NCBI RefSeq assembly: GCF_029227915.1
Contig: NC_079883.1
Location: forward strand, 9,796,001 to 9,860,000
Direction of reading: 5' to 3'
DNA: 64,000 nt
Origin: Hydractinia symbiolongicarpus
Taxonomy: Eukaryota > Cnidaria > Hydrozoa > Anthoathecata > Hydractiniidae
Shown: positions 22,168 through 38,156 of the stretch, piece by piece
How the letters are laid out: every line of letters begins with the position of its first letter
How positions within the stretch are numbered: the first letter of the stretch is position 1
Translations under genes and position numbers: made by a program
The notes under the pieces: generated by a model
Databases searched by the model: none
Told to the model about the DNA's origin: nothing
What the model saw: only the letters and a program-made list of their open reading frames with translations

Positions 22168-22489
22168 AAAGAACAAGCGTTGCCATGATAGGCATCGTCC
22201 ACACACCGTAACTGCTTGTGGAGCATGTCACGTTACTGTAAAGCTTACAACTGTCACCGCGTACGGATGGACGGCGACATAGTAAAAATCACGGCTGTTG
22301 ATTTAGCCGTAGGATGGAGAGCGACTGTAGCGAGTGGATGGTAACTTACATGAATGCTAACAAAGGCGACGATACTAAGTGCGTGATATTACTTTCCAAT
22401 ATGTCTGCGTACATTCCGTTTATCAACGCATTACGCCAGAACGTGCGCGCGCGTTACACAGTAGACCATGCAGCCGAAATGCGACAGTG

Positions 22490-22562
22490 CGACCCTGCCA
22501 GGAGTCGAACCTGGAATCCCCTGATTCGTAGTCAGATGCCTTATCCATTGGGCCACAGGGCC
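22490..22562 (-). tRNA. trnR-ACG: tRNA-Arg (ACG)
   Basis: As 4934-5006, with intact G1-C72. Confidence 0.94.
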
Positions 22563-23141
22563 ATGCTTATGACTTCGCCCCATCGTCATTTTGGCTTGCG
22601 CATTCGTTTTACTTACGACAGAATTCTTCGTGTTTGTAGCCATGAAAGAAAGGGACTTCTGTGAGTGAATTTTTTTACTGTGGTCTAATAAAAAAGTCGA
22701 AACGCAGTGCCCAATATATGAATTGCTCCTAATAGCCGGAAACAGGCCGTGTCGATGATGTAGGCCGACATACGCAACGCAAACCAAAGAACGCTTTATG
22801 AAAATCCTAACACGAGCGCGGAAGAAGCCCAAATTAACAGACTAGATGTAATGCTGAAGACCTCAAACTCCAGCAGCTTCTCTTGCAGACTATTGCGTCG
22901 TACTACAAATAAAAATTAACATGCTTTCGCATAGTCGCGGCACCCAAAACGGACATTATACGATGTACAGAAACACACATTTCTGTTTTCGCGCCAAATC
23001 AATTCCCGGGAGTGGTACTTTTACGTCCGCATACTTCGCACCGTCTTAAATTATATCTCATTTACACGGTAATGTTTAGTATACTTCTACTGTGATAACA
23101 AGCATCGTTTATCGTTGGATTGTTGTAAGAAAACATTAAAA

Positions 23142-23693
23142 ATGAGTGAAGCAGCTTCTCCAAAGAAAATCGCACCCAAGAAGAAACCTGCTGCAAAGAA
23201 GACAGCTGATCACCCTAAATATGTGGACATGATCAAGGCTGCTATCGCTACCCTAAAGGAACGCGGTGGTTCATCTCGCCAAGCTATTACAAAATATATT
23301 CATGCAAATTACAAAGTTGCTGAAAACTCAGATCATCATCTGAAAATGGCTCTTAAACGAGGAGTAACATCAGGCGATTTGATTCAAACTAAAGGCACTG
23401 GTGCTTCTGGATCATTCAAGCTAGGTCAGGTAAAAAAAGAAAAACCTAAGAAAAAGGCCGCAGCAAAAAAGCCAACGGCAAAGAAGCCTACTGCAAAGAA
23501 AAGTACACCAAAAAAGAAGCCAGCAAAGAAGAGCACGCCAAAGAAAGCAGCAAAGAAGCCTGCCACAAAGAAAGCCTCGGCTAAGAAACCAGCAGCTAAG
23601 AAACCCACAAAGAAGCCTGTTGCTAAAAAACCTGCAGCAAAGAAGGTCAAAAAGACTCCCAAAAAGGCAGCAAAGAAGACCGCAAAAAAATAA
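23142..23693 (+). CDS. H1: Linker histone H1
   Basis: Same protein as 5586-6137. Stem-loop 23726-23741. Confidence 0.97.
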   Translation: MSEAASPKKIAPKKKPAAKKTADHPKYVDMIKAAIATLKERGGSSRQAITKYIHANYKVAENSDHHLKMALKRGVTSGDLIQTKGTGASGSFKLGQVKKEKPKKKAAAKKPTAKKPTAKKSTPKKKPAKKSTPKKAAKKPATKKASAKKPAAKKPTKKPVAKKPAAKKVKKTPKKAAKKTAKK

Positions 23694-24054
23694 TTTGTGT
23701 GTATCTGGCTATTACATTAACAAACGGCTATTTTTATAGCCACACATTTACAAAAAAACATTATCTTGGTACAAAGTTAAACTTGTTTAAGTCACTTAAA
23801 CAGTTAAAAAAGAGTAAATTTAAGATTAGATTCCCTAAGTTTAAGTATTTTCGTTTTTAAATTTCTTATTTTCTTGCTTTTACTTTTCTTGCCCTTCATA
23901 TTTTTAACATTGTCAAACTTTATGTAGCATAAAATTTTTATGTAGCATAAAATTTAAACAGAAAGCAGGACAAAGTTTGATATAAAAAGCTAGCCGTAAT
24001 ATTTTTTATGGATGTGTGGCTATAAAAATAGCCGTTTTTTGTTTGGTAAGATGC

Positions 24055-24468
<414 letters not shown>

Positions 24469-24946
24469 TTAAGAAGTCGATGTAGTACGGATACACAAGA
24501 CGGTCTAAAATGCACTATCGCGCCAAAGTTTTATTTCTCATATTGATTGACAGCTAAGGTTCAAAACAAACCATTTGATTGGTGCTAAGAAAGTAATTTC
24601 TGATTGGCTGCATAATGACATTACGCTCATTACTTTAACATTTTTATAAAATCTGTGTTTTTTGGCTACGGGAAAACGGCTGTATCTTCTGATACACAAA
24701 AGCTTTTGACTTTTTTTTTTTTTAGTAAGTAGCAGAAGGTTTGGCGAATTCCAACGATGCCAAATTTATTGCCTTACTGAAACATTAAGACCACGAATTT
24801 TTAAAAAAACTACAGTTTTACTTAAAAAAATGTACAAAATGTTCGGAACATTTTGTAATGACGCAACTCTATTGGTTAATTAGGGTGTTTCCACGAGCAG
24901 TAGGTAATTTTATGGCCTCTTTTTAAAGCTGTCTGAATTCTGTTAA

Positions 24947-25303
<357 letters not shown>

Positions 25304-25763
25304 GCGTTGTCATTGCTCAACAAAAACGGCTATTTTTATAGCCACAAATCTTTTAAAACATTACTTTGTGCACGCTTCCAAATTACACAATGTGTAAAGT
25401 CTTGTCACAGTTACATTTATTGCTATACGATACTATGTCATATATGACACAAAAAAAATTTAGAAATACTTTGTAGGGTTAATTTGCCTGGGAGTGTTTC
25501 CGTGAAAAGCTGGGTTAAGTTAAATGTAAGCAATAACATGGATCAATGTACTTGTCTTTTCTGCAAGTACAGCTAATAATACGTATGAAAAGTGAAGCTA
25601 ATCCACACACACATGGGGAAGTATTTTAAATGTAGGCTAGTGTTCTTAAGCACATTATTTAGAAGTTTTATTAACTTCGGTTAACTTGTAGTGACGCCAA
25701 GTAAATGTTTTTTTAAAGATGTGTGGTCTTAAAAAAGACCGTTTGTGTTTGGTAGACGTTGGT

Positions 25764-26168
25764 TTACTTGCTGCTTGTGTATTTTGTGACGGCTTTTGTT
25801 CCTTCACTGACTGCGTGTTTTGCAAGTTCTCCAGGCAAGAGAAGACGTACTGCGGTTTGAATTTCACGAGAAGAGATGGTCGACTTTTTGTTTTGAAGAG
25901 CCAAACGCGAAGCTTCGGAAGCAATGCGCTCAAAGATGTCGTTGACAAATGAGTTCATGATGCTCATAGCTTTGCTTGAAACTCCGACATCTGGGTGAAC
26001 TTGTTTCAAAACATTGTAGATGTAAATAGCATAACTTTCCTTTCTCTTTCTCTTGCGTTTCTTTTCACCAGTTCCACCAATCTTTCCTCCTTTTTTGCCG
26101 GCTCTTTTTTCACCTTTCTTGGCTACTTTAGGTGCCTGTTTTCCTCCTTTAGCTGCTGCGTCAGACAT
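25764..26168 (-). CDS. H2B: Histone H2B
   Basis: Same protein as 2356-2760. Stem-loop 25725-25740 (minus). Confidence 0.98.
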   Translation of the reverse strand: MSDAAAKGGKQAPKVAKKGEKRAGKKGGKIGGTGEKKRKRKRKESYAIYIYNVLKQVHPDVGVSSKAMSIMNSFVNDIFERIASEASRLALQNKKSTISSREIQTAVRLLLPGELAKHAVSEGTKAVTKYTSSK

Positions 26169-26452
26169 GGTTAAAAATTTTTGCTACTTAACTTGTAAAT
26201 AAGCATTAAACTGCAAGTCAAAACTTTTTGTTTATAAGTAAAAAAATCGGATCGAATTCGATCCGAAAACGCCGATACGCAATTTAATTGGTTAAAAAAA
26301 AAATCTTTTGTTTAATACTTAATTATGATTGGTTAAAAAAACATGATTTCGATCCTATTTTTATGATGAAAAAACGAGTAAAGTTTATTTCGTTAACACT
26401 TACGTTAAATATTCGTACGTTTTTGTATTAACTTACAAATCAAATCGCAGTT

Positions 26453-26833
26453 ATGTCTGGACGTGGAAAAGGTGGAAAAGCTAAGGCTAAAGCCAAGACA
26501 AGATCCTCAAGAGCTGGACTTCAATTTCCAGTCGGTAGAGTGCATAGATTCCTTCGTAGAGGGCACTATGCTAACCGAATTGGATCTGGAGCACCAGTTT
26601 ACTTAGCAGCCGTCTTGGAATATTTATCTGCTGAGATATTGGAGTTGGCTGGTAACGCAGCAAGAGACAACAAAAAAGCTAGGATTATTCCAAGACATTT
26701 ACAATTGGCTGTTCGTAATGATGAAGAATTAAACAAACTTTTGAGCGGTGTAACCATTGCAGCTGGTGGTGTTTTGCCAAACATTCAAGCTGTCTTACTC
26801 CCAAAGAAGAACGACAAAGGACAGAAGAAGTAA
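26453..26833 (+). CDS. H2A: Histone H2A
   Basis: Same protein as 3045-3425. Stem-loop 26856-26871. Confidence 0.98.
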   Translation: MSGRGKGGKAKAKAKTRSSRAGLQFPVGRVHRFLRRGHYANRIGSGAPVYLAAVLEYLSAEILELAGNAARDNKKARIIPRHLQLAVRNDEELNKLLSGVTIAAGGVLPNIQAVLLPKKNDKGQKK

Positions 26834-27030
26834 ACCGCTACACTCAGAAAACAACGGCTATTTTTATAGCCACACATCTTTAAAAAAACATTGTTTTTTT
26901 CACAAAACTATAACCTTAAAGTCTAATAGATAATCCATGCATACGCCTTGTCCTAAGTAACTCAAAGAAATTAAATAAAAAAATTTGATCACAACGTCAA
27001 AATAAATTGCACGTATTTGCACCTACTAAT

Positions 27031-27150
27031 GTCTACGGCCATACCACGATGAACACACCCGTTCTCGTCTGATCACGGAAGTTAAGCATCGTCGGGCCGG
27101 GATAGTACTTGGATGGGGGACCGCCTGGGAACTCCCGGTGTCGTAGGCTT
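27031..27150 (+). rRNA. 5S rRNA: 5S ribosomal RNA
   Basis: No difference seen from 3623-3742. Confidence 0.97.
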
Positions 27151-27477
27151 TTCATTTTCATTTGCTGTGATATATTTCTTGTTATAACAATTAAGGAACG
27201 TGGCGGTTGTTGAAAGTGTTTCCTATGACATTTTCCTACGACATTTTCAGGTGATAGTACGAGAAAAAAGAGCTTTCAAATGCATACAAACTCGATCTAT
27301 TGCCGATCATCCAATAACCCTGACGGAATGGCAAATAAAATAAAATTCCGCCGCCTTCCGAGGACTTATATCGCAATCACGTTTCGTAACAGCCAAGCGA
27401 GGTTTTACCTTAGCGTTTAAGTCACCACCGACATTTGGCCGCGCAACTTTTCTAAGCTCATTCATTTTGACTTAAGG

Positions 27478-27642
27478 AGGGGGCGAGCGCGGACGCAGGC
27501 CCCCACTACCAGAAATTGTACGGTCGAGTTACTGACGTTTGCAGTAATCGCAGAGGTCAGCCCAAGCGTAGTGCAATGCAAGAGCCTCACTCTGGAAGAA
27601 AACCCTCATTGATCAGTCTTTACTTCCCCGTCAGGTAAGTAT
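27478..27642 (-). ncRNA. U1: U1 snRNA
   Basis: As 4070-4234. PSE-like motif at 27686-27699. Confidence 0.93.
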
Positions 27643-27832
27643 GAGTTGGAACTGCACCGTAGCATGAGGGTACCCTTCAAAGTTTGTTAATGCTTGTGGC
27701 TTGAGTGTGTTATAAACTGCCGTGTCGCGGGGCATAGGCTGTATTCTCCCCCAGTGTACGCGTTTTGTTCCCGCCGTAGACTATGCAGAGTGCCGTCGGA
27801 AAGAGGACTGCTATTATTCTTTTATTGCTTAT

Positions 27833-28019
27833 GTGGGCCGCCATCGGTAATAGTGCAACACCAAGGCAACCCGTGGTCACGGCGTGAATGAATCCACCTC
27901 CATGACCCAAGGCCAAAAATCAGATTAATATACTGACCATTCAGAGAATGGCCTACCAGATATTAAACTGATAAGAACAGATACTACACTTGATCTTAGC
28001 CATTAGGCCGAGAAGCGAT
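27833..28019 (-). ncRNA. U2: U2 snRNA
   Basis: As 4425-4611. PSE-like motif at 28060-28073. Confidence 0.95.
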
Positions 28020-28341
28020 AAAGAACAAGCGTTGCCATGATAGGCATCGTCCACACACCGTAACTGCTTGTGGAGCATGTCACGTTACTGTAAAGCTTAC
28101 AACTGTCACCGCGTACGGATGGACGGCGACATAGTAAAAATCACGGCTGTTGATTTAGCCGTAGGATGGAGAGCGACTGTAGCGAGTGGATGGTAACTTA
28201 CATGAATGCTAACAAAGGCGACGATACTAAGTGCGTGATATTACTTTCCAATATGTCTGCGTACATTCCGTTTATCAACGCATTACGCCAGAACGTGCGC
28301 GCGCGTTACACAGTAGACCATGCAGCCGAAATGCGACAGTG

Positions 28342-28414
28342 CGACCCTGCCAGGAGTCGAACCTGGAATCCCCTGATTCGTAGTCAGATGCCTTATCCAT
28401 TGGGCCACAGGGCC
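28342..28414 (-). tRNA. trnR-ACG: tRNA-Arg (ACG)
   Basis: As 4934-5006, with intact G1-C72. Confidence 0.94.
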
Positions 28415-28993
28415 ATGCTTATGACTTCGCCCCATCGTCATTTTGGCTTGCGCATTCGTTTTACTTACGACAGAATTCTTCGTGTTTGTAGCCATGAAAG
28501 AAAGGGACTTCTGTGAGTGAATTTTTTTACTGTGGTCTAATAAAAAAGTCGAAACGCAGTGCCCAATATATGAATTGCTCCTAATAGCCGGAAACAGGCC
28601 GTGTCGATGATGTAGGCCGACATACGCAACGCAAACCAAAGAACGCTTTATGAAAATCCTAACACGAGCGCGGAAGAAGCCCAAATTAACAGACTAGATG
28701 TAATGCTGAAGACCTCAAACTCCAGCAGCTTCTCTTGCAGACTATTGCGTCGTACTACAAATAAAAATTAACATGCTTTCGCATAGTCGCGGCACCCAAA
28801 ACGGACATTATACGATGTACAGAAACACACATTTCTGTTTTCGCGCCAAATCAATTCCCGGGAGTGGTACTTTTACGTCCGCATACTTCGCACCGTCTTA
28901 AATTATATCTCATTTACACGGTAATGTTTAGTATACTTCTACTGTGATAACAAGCATCGTTTATCGTTGGATTGTTGTAAGAAAACATTAAAA

Positions 28994-29545
28994 ATGAGTG
29001 AAGCAGCTTCTCCAAAGAAAATCGCACCCAAGAAGAAACCTGCTGCAAAGAAGACAGCTGATCACCCTAAATATGTGGACATGATCAAGGCTGCTATCGC
29101 TACCCTAAAGGAACGCGGTGGTTCATCTCGCCAAGCTATTACAAAATATATTCATGCAAATTACAAAGTTGCTGAAAACTCAGATCATCATCTGAAAATG
29201 GCTCTTAAACGAGGAGTAACATCAGGCGATTTGATTCAAACTAAAGGCACTGGTGCTTCTGGATCATTCAAGCTAGGTCAGGTAAAAAAAGAAAAACCTA
29301 AGAAAAAGGCCGCAGCAAAAAAGCCAACGGCAAAGAAGCCTGCTGCAAAGAAAAGTACACCAAAAAAGAAGCCAGCAAAGAAGAGCACGCCAAAGAAAGC
29401 AGCAAAGAAGCCTGCCACAAAGAAAGCCTCGGCTAAGAAACCAGCAGCTAAGAAACCCACAAAGAAGCCTGTTGCTAAAAAACCTGCAGCAAAGAAGGTC
29501 AAAAAGACTCCCAAAAAGGCAGCAAAGAAGACCGCAAAAAAATAA
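28994..29545 (+). CDS. H1: Linker histone H1, T117A variant
   Basis: 183 residues. Differs from 5586-6137 by A to G at 29342, turning Thr117 into Ala in the C-terminal tail (KKPTAKK to KKPAAKK). This is conservative for a tail of AKKP repeats and leaves both STPKK sites intact. Stem-loop 29578-29593. Confidence 0.97.
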   Translation: MSEAASPKKIAPKKKPAAKKTADHPKYVDMIKAAIATLKERGGSSRQAITKYIHANYKVAENSDHHLKMALKRGVTSGDLIQTKGTGASGSFKLGQVKKEKPKKKAAAKKPTAKKPAAKKSTPKKKPAKKSTPKKAAKKPATKKASAKKPAAKKPTKKPVAKKPAAKKVKKTPKKAAKKTAKK

Positions 29546-29906
29546 TTTGTGTGTATCTGGCTATTACATTAACAAACGGCTATTTTTATAGCCACACATT
29601 TACAAAAAAACATTATCTTGGTACAAAGTTAAACTTGTTTAAGTCACTTAAACAGTTAAAAAAGAGTAAATTTAAGATTAGATTCCCTAAGTTTAAGTAT
29701 TTTCGTTTTTAAATTTCTTATTTTCTTGCTTTTACTTTTCTTGCCCTTCATATTTTTAACATTGTCAAACTTTATGTAGCATAAAATTTTTATGTAGCAT
29801 AAAATTTAAACAGAAAGCAGGACAAAGTTTGATATAAAAAGCTAGCCGTAATATTTTTTATGGATGTGTGGCTATAAAAATAGCCGTTTTTTGTTTGGTA
29901 AGATGC

Positions 29907-30320
<414 letters not shown>

Positions 30321-30798
30321 TTAAGAAGTCGATGTAGTACGGATACACAAGACGGTCTAAAATGCACTATCGCGCCAAAGTTTTATTTCTCATATTGATT
30401 GACAGCTAAGGTTCAAAACAAACCATTTGATTGGTGCTAAGAAAGTAATTTCTGATTGGCTGCATAATGACATTACGCTCATTACTTTAACATTTTTATA
30501 AAATCTGTGTTTTTTGGCTACGGGAAAACGGCTGTATCTTCTGATACACAAAAGCTTTTGACTTTTTTTTTTTTTAGTAAGTAGCAGAAGGTTTGGCGAA
30601 TTCCAACGATGCCAAATTTATTGCCTTACTGAAACATTAAGACCACGAATTTTTAAAAAAACTACAGTTTTACTTAAAAAAATGTACAAAATGTTCGGAA
30701 CATTTTGTAATGACGCAACTCTATTGGTTAATTAGGGTGTTTCCACGAGCAGTAGGTAATTTTATGGCCTCTTTTTAAAGCTGTCTGAATTCTGTTAA

Positions 30799-31155
<357 letters not shown>

Positions 31156-31615
31156 GCGTTGTCATTGCTCAACAAAAACGGCTATTTTTATAGCCACAAA
31201 TCTTTTAAAACATTACTTTGTGCACGCTTCCAAATTACACAATGTGTAAAGTCTTGTCACAGTTACATTTATTGCTATACGATACTATGTCATATATGAC
31301 ACAAAAAAAATTTAGAAATACTTTGTAGGGTTAATTTGCCTGGGAGTGTTTCCGTGAAAAGCTGGGTTAAGTTAAATGTAAGCAATAACATGGATCAATG
31401 TACTTGTCTTTTCTGCAAGTACAGCTAATAATACGTATGAAAAGTGAAGCTAATCCACACACACATGGGGAAGTATTTTAAATGTAGGCTAGTGTTCTTA
31501 AGCACATTATTTAGAAGTTTTATTAACTTCGGTTAACTTGTAGTGACGCCAAGTAAATGTTTTTTTAAAGATGTGTGGTCTTAAAAAAGACCGTTTGTGT
31601 TTGGTAGACGTTGGT

Positions 31616-32020
31616 TTACTTGCTGCTTGTGTATTTTGTGACGGCTTTTGTTCCTTCACTGACTGCGTGTTTTGCAAGTTCTCCAGGCAAGAGAAGACGT
31701 ACTGCGGTTTGAATTTCACGAGAAGAGATGGTCGACTTTTTGTTTTGAAGAGCCAAACGCGAAGCTTCGGAAGCAATGCGCTCAAAGATGTCGTTGACAA
31801 ATGAGTTCATGATGCTCATAGCTTTGCTTGAAACTCCGACATCTGGGTGAACTTGTTTCAAAACATTGTAGATGTAAATAGCATAACTTTCCTTTCTCTT
31901 TCTCTTGCGTTTCTTTTCACCAGTTCCACCAATCTTTCCTCCTTTTTTGCCGGCTCTTTTTTCACCTTTCTTGGCTACTTTAGGTGCCTGTTTTCCTCCT
32001 TTAGCTGCTGCGTCAGACAT
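31616..32020 (-). CDS. H2B: Histone H2B
   Basis: Same protein as 2356-2760. Stem-loop 31577-31592 (minus). Confidence 0.98.
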   Translation of the reverse strand: MSDAAAKGGKQAPKVAKKGEKRAGKKGGKIGGTGEKKRKRKRKESYAIYIYNVLKQVHPDVGVSSKAMSIMNSFVNDIFERIASEASRLALQNKKSTISSREIQTAVRLLLPGELAKHAVSEGTKAVTKYTSSK

Positions 32021-32304
32021 GGTTAAAAATTTTTGCTACTTAACTTGTAAATAAGCATTAAACTGCAAGTCAAAACTTTTTGTTTATAAGTAAAAAAATC
32101 GGATCGAATTCGATCCGAAAACGCCGATACGCAATTTAATTGGTTAAAAAAAAAATCTTTTGTTTAATACTTAATTATGATTGGTTAAAAAAACATGATT
32201 TCGATCCTATTTTTATGATGAAAAAACGAGTAAAGTTTATTTCGTTAACACTTACGTTAAATATTCGTACGTTTTTGTATTAACTTACAAATCAAATCGC
32301 AGTT

Positions 32305-32685
32305 ATGTCTGGACGTGGAAAAGGTGGAAAAGCTAAGGCTAAAGCCAAGACAAGATCCTCAAGAGCTGGACTTCAATTTCCAGTCGGTAGAGTGCATAGA
32401 TTCCTTCGTAGAGGGCACTATGCTAACCGAATTGGATCTGGAGCACCAGTTTACTTAGCAGCCGTCTTGGAATATTTATCTGCTGAGATATTGGAGTTGG
32501 CTGGTAACGCAGCAAGAGACAACAAAAAAGCTAGGATTATTCCAAGACATTTACAATTGGCTGTTCGTAATGATGAAGAATTAAACAAACTTTTGAGCGG
32601 TGTAACCATTGCAGCTGGTGGTGTTTTGCCAAACATTCAAGCTGTCTTACTCCCAAAGAAGAACGACAAAGGACAGAAGAAGTAA
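32305..32685 (+). CDS. H2A: Histone H2A
   Basis: Same protein as 3045-3425. Stem-loop 32708-32723. Confidence 0.98.
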   Translation: MSGRGKGGKAKAKAKTRSSRAGLQFPVGRVHRFLRRGHYANRIGSGAPVYLAAVLEYLSAEILELAGNAARDNKKARIIPRHLQLAVRNDEELNKLLSGVTIAAGGVLPNIQAVLLPKKNDKGQKK

Positions 32686-32882
32686 ACCGCTACACTCAGA
32701 AAACAACGGCTATTTTTATAGCCACACATCTTTAAAAAAACATTGTTTTTTTCACAAAACTATAACCTTAAAGTCTAATAGATAATCCATGCATACGCCT
32801 TGTCCTAAGTAACTCAAAGAAATTAAATAAAAAAATTTGATCACAACGTCAAAATAAATTGCACGTATTTGCACCTACTAAT

Positions 32883-33002
32883 GTCTACGGCCATACCACG
32901 ATGAACACACCCGTTCTCGTCTGATCACGGAAGTTAAGCATCGTCGGGCCGGGATAGTACTTGGATGGGGGACCGCCTGGGAACTCCCGGTGTCGTAGGC
33001 TT
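32883..33002 (+). rRNA. 5S rRNA: 5S ribosomal RNA
   Basis: No difference seen from 3623-3742. Confidence 0.97.
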
Positions 33003-33329
33003 TTCATTTTCATTTGCTGTGATATATTTCTTGTTATAACAATTAAGGAACGTGGCGGTTGTTGAAAGTGTTTCCTATGACATTTTCCTACGACATTTTC
33101 AGGTGATAGTACGAGAAAAAAGAGCTTTCAAATGCATACAAACTCGATCTATTGCCGATCATCCAATAACCCTGACGGAATGGCAAATAAAATAAAATTC
33201 CGCCGCCTTCCGAGGACTTATATCGCAATCACGTTTCGTAACAGCCAAGCGAGGTTTTACCTTAGCGTTTAAGTCACCACCGACATTTGGCCGCGCAACT
33301 TTTCTAAGCTCATTCATTTTGACTTAAGG

Positions 33330-33494
33330 AGGGGGCGAGCGCGGACGCAGGCCCCCACTACCAGAAATTGTACGGTCGAGTTACTGACGTTTGCAGTAAT
33401 CGCAGAGGTCAGCCCAAGCGTAGTGCAATGCAAGAGCCTCACTCTGGAAGAAAACCCTCATTGATCAGTCTTTACTTCCCCGTCAGGTAAGTAT
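33330..33494 (-). ncRNA. U1: U1 snRNA
   Basis: As 4070-4234. PSE-like motif at 33538-33551. Confidence 0.93.
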
Positions 33495-33684
33495 GAGTTG
33501 GAACTGCACCGTAGCATGAGGGTACCCTTCAAAGTTTGTTAATGCTTGTGGCTTGAGTGTGTTATAAACTGCCGTGTCGCGGGGCATAGGCTGTATTCTC
33601 CCCCAGTGTACGCGTTTTGTTCCCGCCGTAGACTATGCAGAGTGCCGTCGGAAAGAGGACTGCTATTATTCTTTTATTGCTTAT

Positions 33685-33871
33685 GTGGGCCGCCATCGGT
33701 AATAGTGCAACACCAAGGCAACCCGTGGTCACGGCGTGAATGAATCCACCTCCATGACCCAAGGCCAAAAATCAGATTAATATACTGACCATTCAGAGAA
33801 TGGCCTACCAGATATTAAACTGATAAGAACAGATACTACACTTGATCTTAGCCATTAGGCCGAGAAGCGAT
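33685..33871 (-). ncRNA. U2: U2 snRNA
   Basis: As 4425-4611. PSE-like motif at 33912-33925. Confidence 0.95.
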
Positions 33872-34193
33872 AAAGAACAAGCGTTGCCATGATAGGCATC
33901 GTCCACACACCGTAACTGCTTGTGGAGCATGTCACGTTACTGTAAAGCTTACAACTGTCACCGCGTACGGATGGACGGCGACATAGTAAAAATCACGGCT
34001 GTTGATTTAGCCGTAGGATGGAGAGCGACTGTAGCGAGTGGATGGTAACTTACATGAATGCTAACAAAGGCGACGATACTAAGTGCGTGATATTACTTTC
34101 CAATATGTCTGCGTACATTCCGTTTATCAACGCATTACGCCAGAACGTGCGCGCGCGTTACACAGTAGACCATGCAGCCGAAATGCGACAGTG

Positions 34194-34266
34194 CGACCCT
34201 GCCAGGAGTCGAACCTGGAATCCCCTGATTCGTAGTCAGATGCCTTATCCATTGGGCCACAGGGCC
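34194..34266 (-). tRNA. trnR-ACG: tRNA-Arg (ACG)
   Basis: As 4934-5006, with intact G1-C72. Confidence 0.94.
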
Positions 34267-34845
34267 ATGCTTATGACTTCGCCCCATCGTCATTTTGGCT
34301 TGCGCATTCGTTTTACTTACGACAGAATTCTTCGTGTTTGTAGCCATGAAAGAAAGGGACTTCTGTGAGTGAATTTTTTTACTGTGGTCTAATAAAAAAG
34401 TCGAAACGCAGTGCCCAATATATGAATTGCTCCTAATAGCCGGAAACAGGCCGTGTCGATGATGTAGGCCGACATACGCAACGCAAACCAAAGAACGCTT
34501 TATGAAAATCCTAACACGAGCGCGGAAGAAGCCCAAATTAACAGACTAGATGTAATGCTGAAGACCTCAAACTCCAGCAGCTTCTCTTGCAGACTATTGC
34601 GTCGTACTACAAATAAAAATTAACATGCTTTCGCATAGTCGCGGCACCCAAAACGGACATTATACGATGTACAGAAACACACATTTCTGTTTTCGCGCCA
34701 AATCAATTCCCGGGAGTGGTACTTTTACGTCCGCATACTTCGCACCGTCTTAAATTATATCTCATTTACACGGTAATGTTTAGTATACTTCTACTGTGAT
34801 AACAAGCATCGTTTATCGTTGGATTGTTGTAAGAAAACATTAAAA

Positions 34846-35397
34846 ATGAGTGAAGCAGCTTCTCCAAAGAAAATCGCACCCAAGAAGAAACCTGCTGCAA
34901 AGAAGACAGCTGATCACCCTAAATATGTGGACATGATCAAGGCTGCTATCGCTACCCTAAAGGAACGCGGTGGTTCATCTCGCCAAGCTATTACAAAATA
35001 TATTCATGCAAATTACAAAGTTGCTGAAAACTCAGATCATCATCTGAAAATGGCTCTTAAACGAGGAGTAACATCAGGCGATTTGATTCAAACTAAAGGC
35101 ACTGGTGCTTCTGGATCATTCAAGCTAGGTCAGGTAAAAAAAGAAAAACCTAAGAAAAAGGCCGCAGCAAAAAAGCCAACGGCAAAGAAGCCTACTGCAA
35201 AGAAAAGTACACCAAAAAAGAAGCCAGCAAAGAAGAGCACGCCAAAGAAAGCAGCAAAGAAGCCTGCCACAAAGAAAGCCTCGGCTAAGAAACCAGCAGC
35301 TAAGAAACCCACAAAGAAGCCTGTTGCTAAAAAACCTGCAGCAAAGAAGGTCAAAAAGACTCCCAAAAAGGCAGCAAAGAAGACCGCAAAAAAATAA
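34846..35397 (+). CDS. H1: Linker histone H1
   Basis: Same protein as 5586-6137. Stem-loop 35430-35445. Confidence 0.97.
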   Translation: MSEAASPKKIAPKKKPAAKKTADHPKYVDMIKAAIATLKERGGSSRQAITKYIHANYKVAENSDHHLKMALKRGVTSGDLIQTKGTGASGSFKLGQVKKEKPKKKAAAKKPTAKKPTAKKSTPKKKPAKKSTPKKAAKKPATKKASAKKPAAKKPTKKPVAKKPAAKKVKKTPKKAAKKTAKK

Positions 35398-35758
35398 TTT
35401 GTGTGTATCTGGCTATTACATTAACAAACGGCTATTTTTATAGCCACACATTTACAAAAAAACATTATCTTGGTACAAAGTTAAACTTGTTTAAGTCACT
35501 TAAACAGTTAAAAAAGAGTAAATTTAAGATTAGATTCCCTAAGTTTAAGTATTTTCGTTTTTAAATTTCTTATTTTCTTGCTTTTACTTTTCTTGCCCTT
35601 CATATTTTTAACATTGTCAAACTTTATGTAGCATAAAATTTTTATGTAGCATAAAATTTAAACAGAAAGCAGGACAAAGTTTGATATAAAAAGCTAGCCG
35701 TAATATTTTTTATGGATGTGTGGCTATAAAAATAGCCGTTTTTTGTTTGGTAAGATGC

Positions 35759-36172
<414 letters not shown>

Positions 36173-36650
36173 TTAAGAAGTCGATGTAGTACGGATACAC
36201 AAGACGGTCTAAAATGCACTATCGCGCCAAAGTTTTATTTCTCATATTGATTGACAGCTAAGGTTCAAAACAAACCATTTGATTGGTGCTAAGAAAGTAA
36301 TTTCTGATTGGCTGCATAATGACATTACGCTCATTACTTTAACATTTTTATAAAATCTGTGTTTTTTGGCTACGGGAAAACGGCTGTATCTTCTGATACA
36401 CAAAAGCTTTTGACTTTTTTTTTTTTTAGTAAGTAGCAGAAGGTTTGGCGAATTCCAACGATGCCAAATTTATTGCCTTACTGAAACATTAAGACCACGA
36501 ATTTTTAAAAAAACTACAGTTTTACTTAAAAAAATGTACAAAATGTTCGGAACATTTTGTAATGACGCAACTCTATTGGTTAATTAGGGTGTTTCCACGA
36601 GCAGTAGGTAATTTTATGGCCTCTTTTTAAAGCTGTCTGAATTCTGTTAA

Positions 36651-37007
<357 letters not shown>

Positions 37008-37467
37008 GCGTTGTCATTGCTCAACAAAAACGGCTATTTTTATAGCCACAAATCTTTTAAAACATTACTTTGTGCACGCTTCCAAATTACACAATGTGTA
37101 AAGTCTTGTCACAGTTACATTTATTGCTATACGATACTATGTCATATATGACACAAAAAAAATTTAGAAATACTTTGTAGGGTTAATTTGCCTGGGAGTG
37201 TTTCCGTGAAAAGCTGGGTTAAGTTAAATGTAAGCAATAACATGGATCAATGTACTTGTCTTTTCTGCAAGTACAGCTAATAATACGTATGAAAAGTGAA
37301 GCTAATCCACACACACATGGGGAAGTATTTTAAATGTAGGCTAGTGTTCTTAAGCACATTATTTAGAAGTTTTATTAACTTCGGTTAACTTGTAGTGACG
37401 CCAAGTAAATGTTTTTTTAAAGATGTGTGGTCTTAAAAAAGACCGTTTGTGTTTGGTAGACGTTGGT

Positions 37468-37872
37468 TTACTTGCTGCTTGTGTATTTTGTGACGGCTTT
37501 TGTTCCTTCACTGACTGCGTGTTTTGCAAGTTCTCCAGGCAAGAGAAGACGTACTGCGGTTTGAATTTCACGAGAAGAGATGGTCGACTTTTTGTTTTGA
37601 AGAGCCAAACGCGAAGCTTCGGAAGCAATGCGCTCAAAGATGTCGTTGACAAATGAGTTCATGATGCTCATAGCTTTGCTTGAAACTCCGACATCTGGGT
37701 GAACTTGTTTCAAAACATTGTAGATGTAAATAGCATAACTTTCCTTTCTCTTTCTCTTGCGTTTCTTTTCACCAGTTCCACCAATCTTTCCTCCTTTTTT
37801 GCCGGCTCTTTTTTCACCTTTCTTGGCTACTTTAGGTGCCTGTTTTCCTCCTTTAGCTGCTGCGTCAGACAT
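37468..37872 (-). CDS. H2B: Histone H2B
   Basis: Same protein as 2356-2760. Stem-loop 37429-37444 (minus). Confidence 0.98.
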   Translation of the reverse strand: MSDAAAKGGKQAPKVAKKGEKRAGKKGGKIGGTGEKKRKRKRKESYAIYIYNVLKQVHPDVGVSSKAMSIMNSFVNDIFERIASEASRLALQNKKSTISSREIQTAVRLLLPGELAKHAVSEGTKAVTKYTSSK

Positions 37873-38156
37873 GGTTAAAAATTTTTGCTACTTAACTTGT
37901 AAATAAGCATTAAACTGCAAGTCAAAACTTTTTGTTTATAAGTAAAAAAATCGGATCGAATTCGATCCGAAAACGCCGATACGCAATTTAATTGGTTAAA
38001 AAAAAAATCTTTTGTTTAATACTTAATTATGATTGGTTAAAAAAACATGATTTCGATCCTATTTTTATGATGAAAAAACGAGTAAAGTTTATTTCGTTAA
38101 CACTTACGTTAAATATTCGTACGTTTTTGTATTAACTTACAAATCAAATCGCAGTT

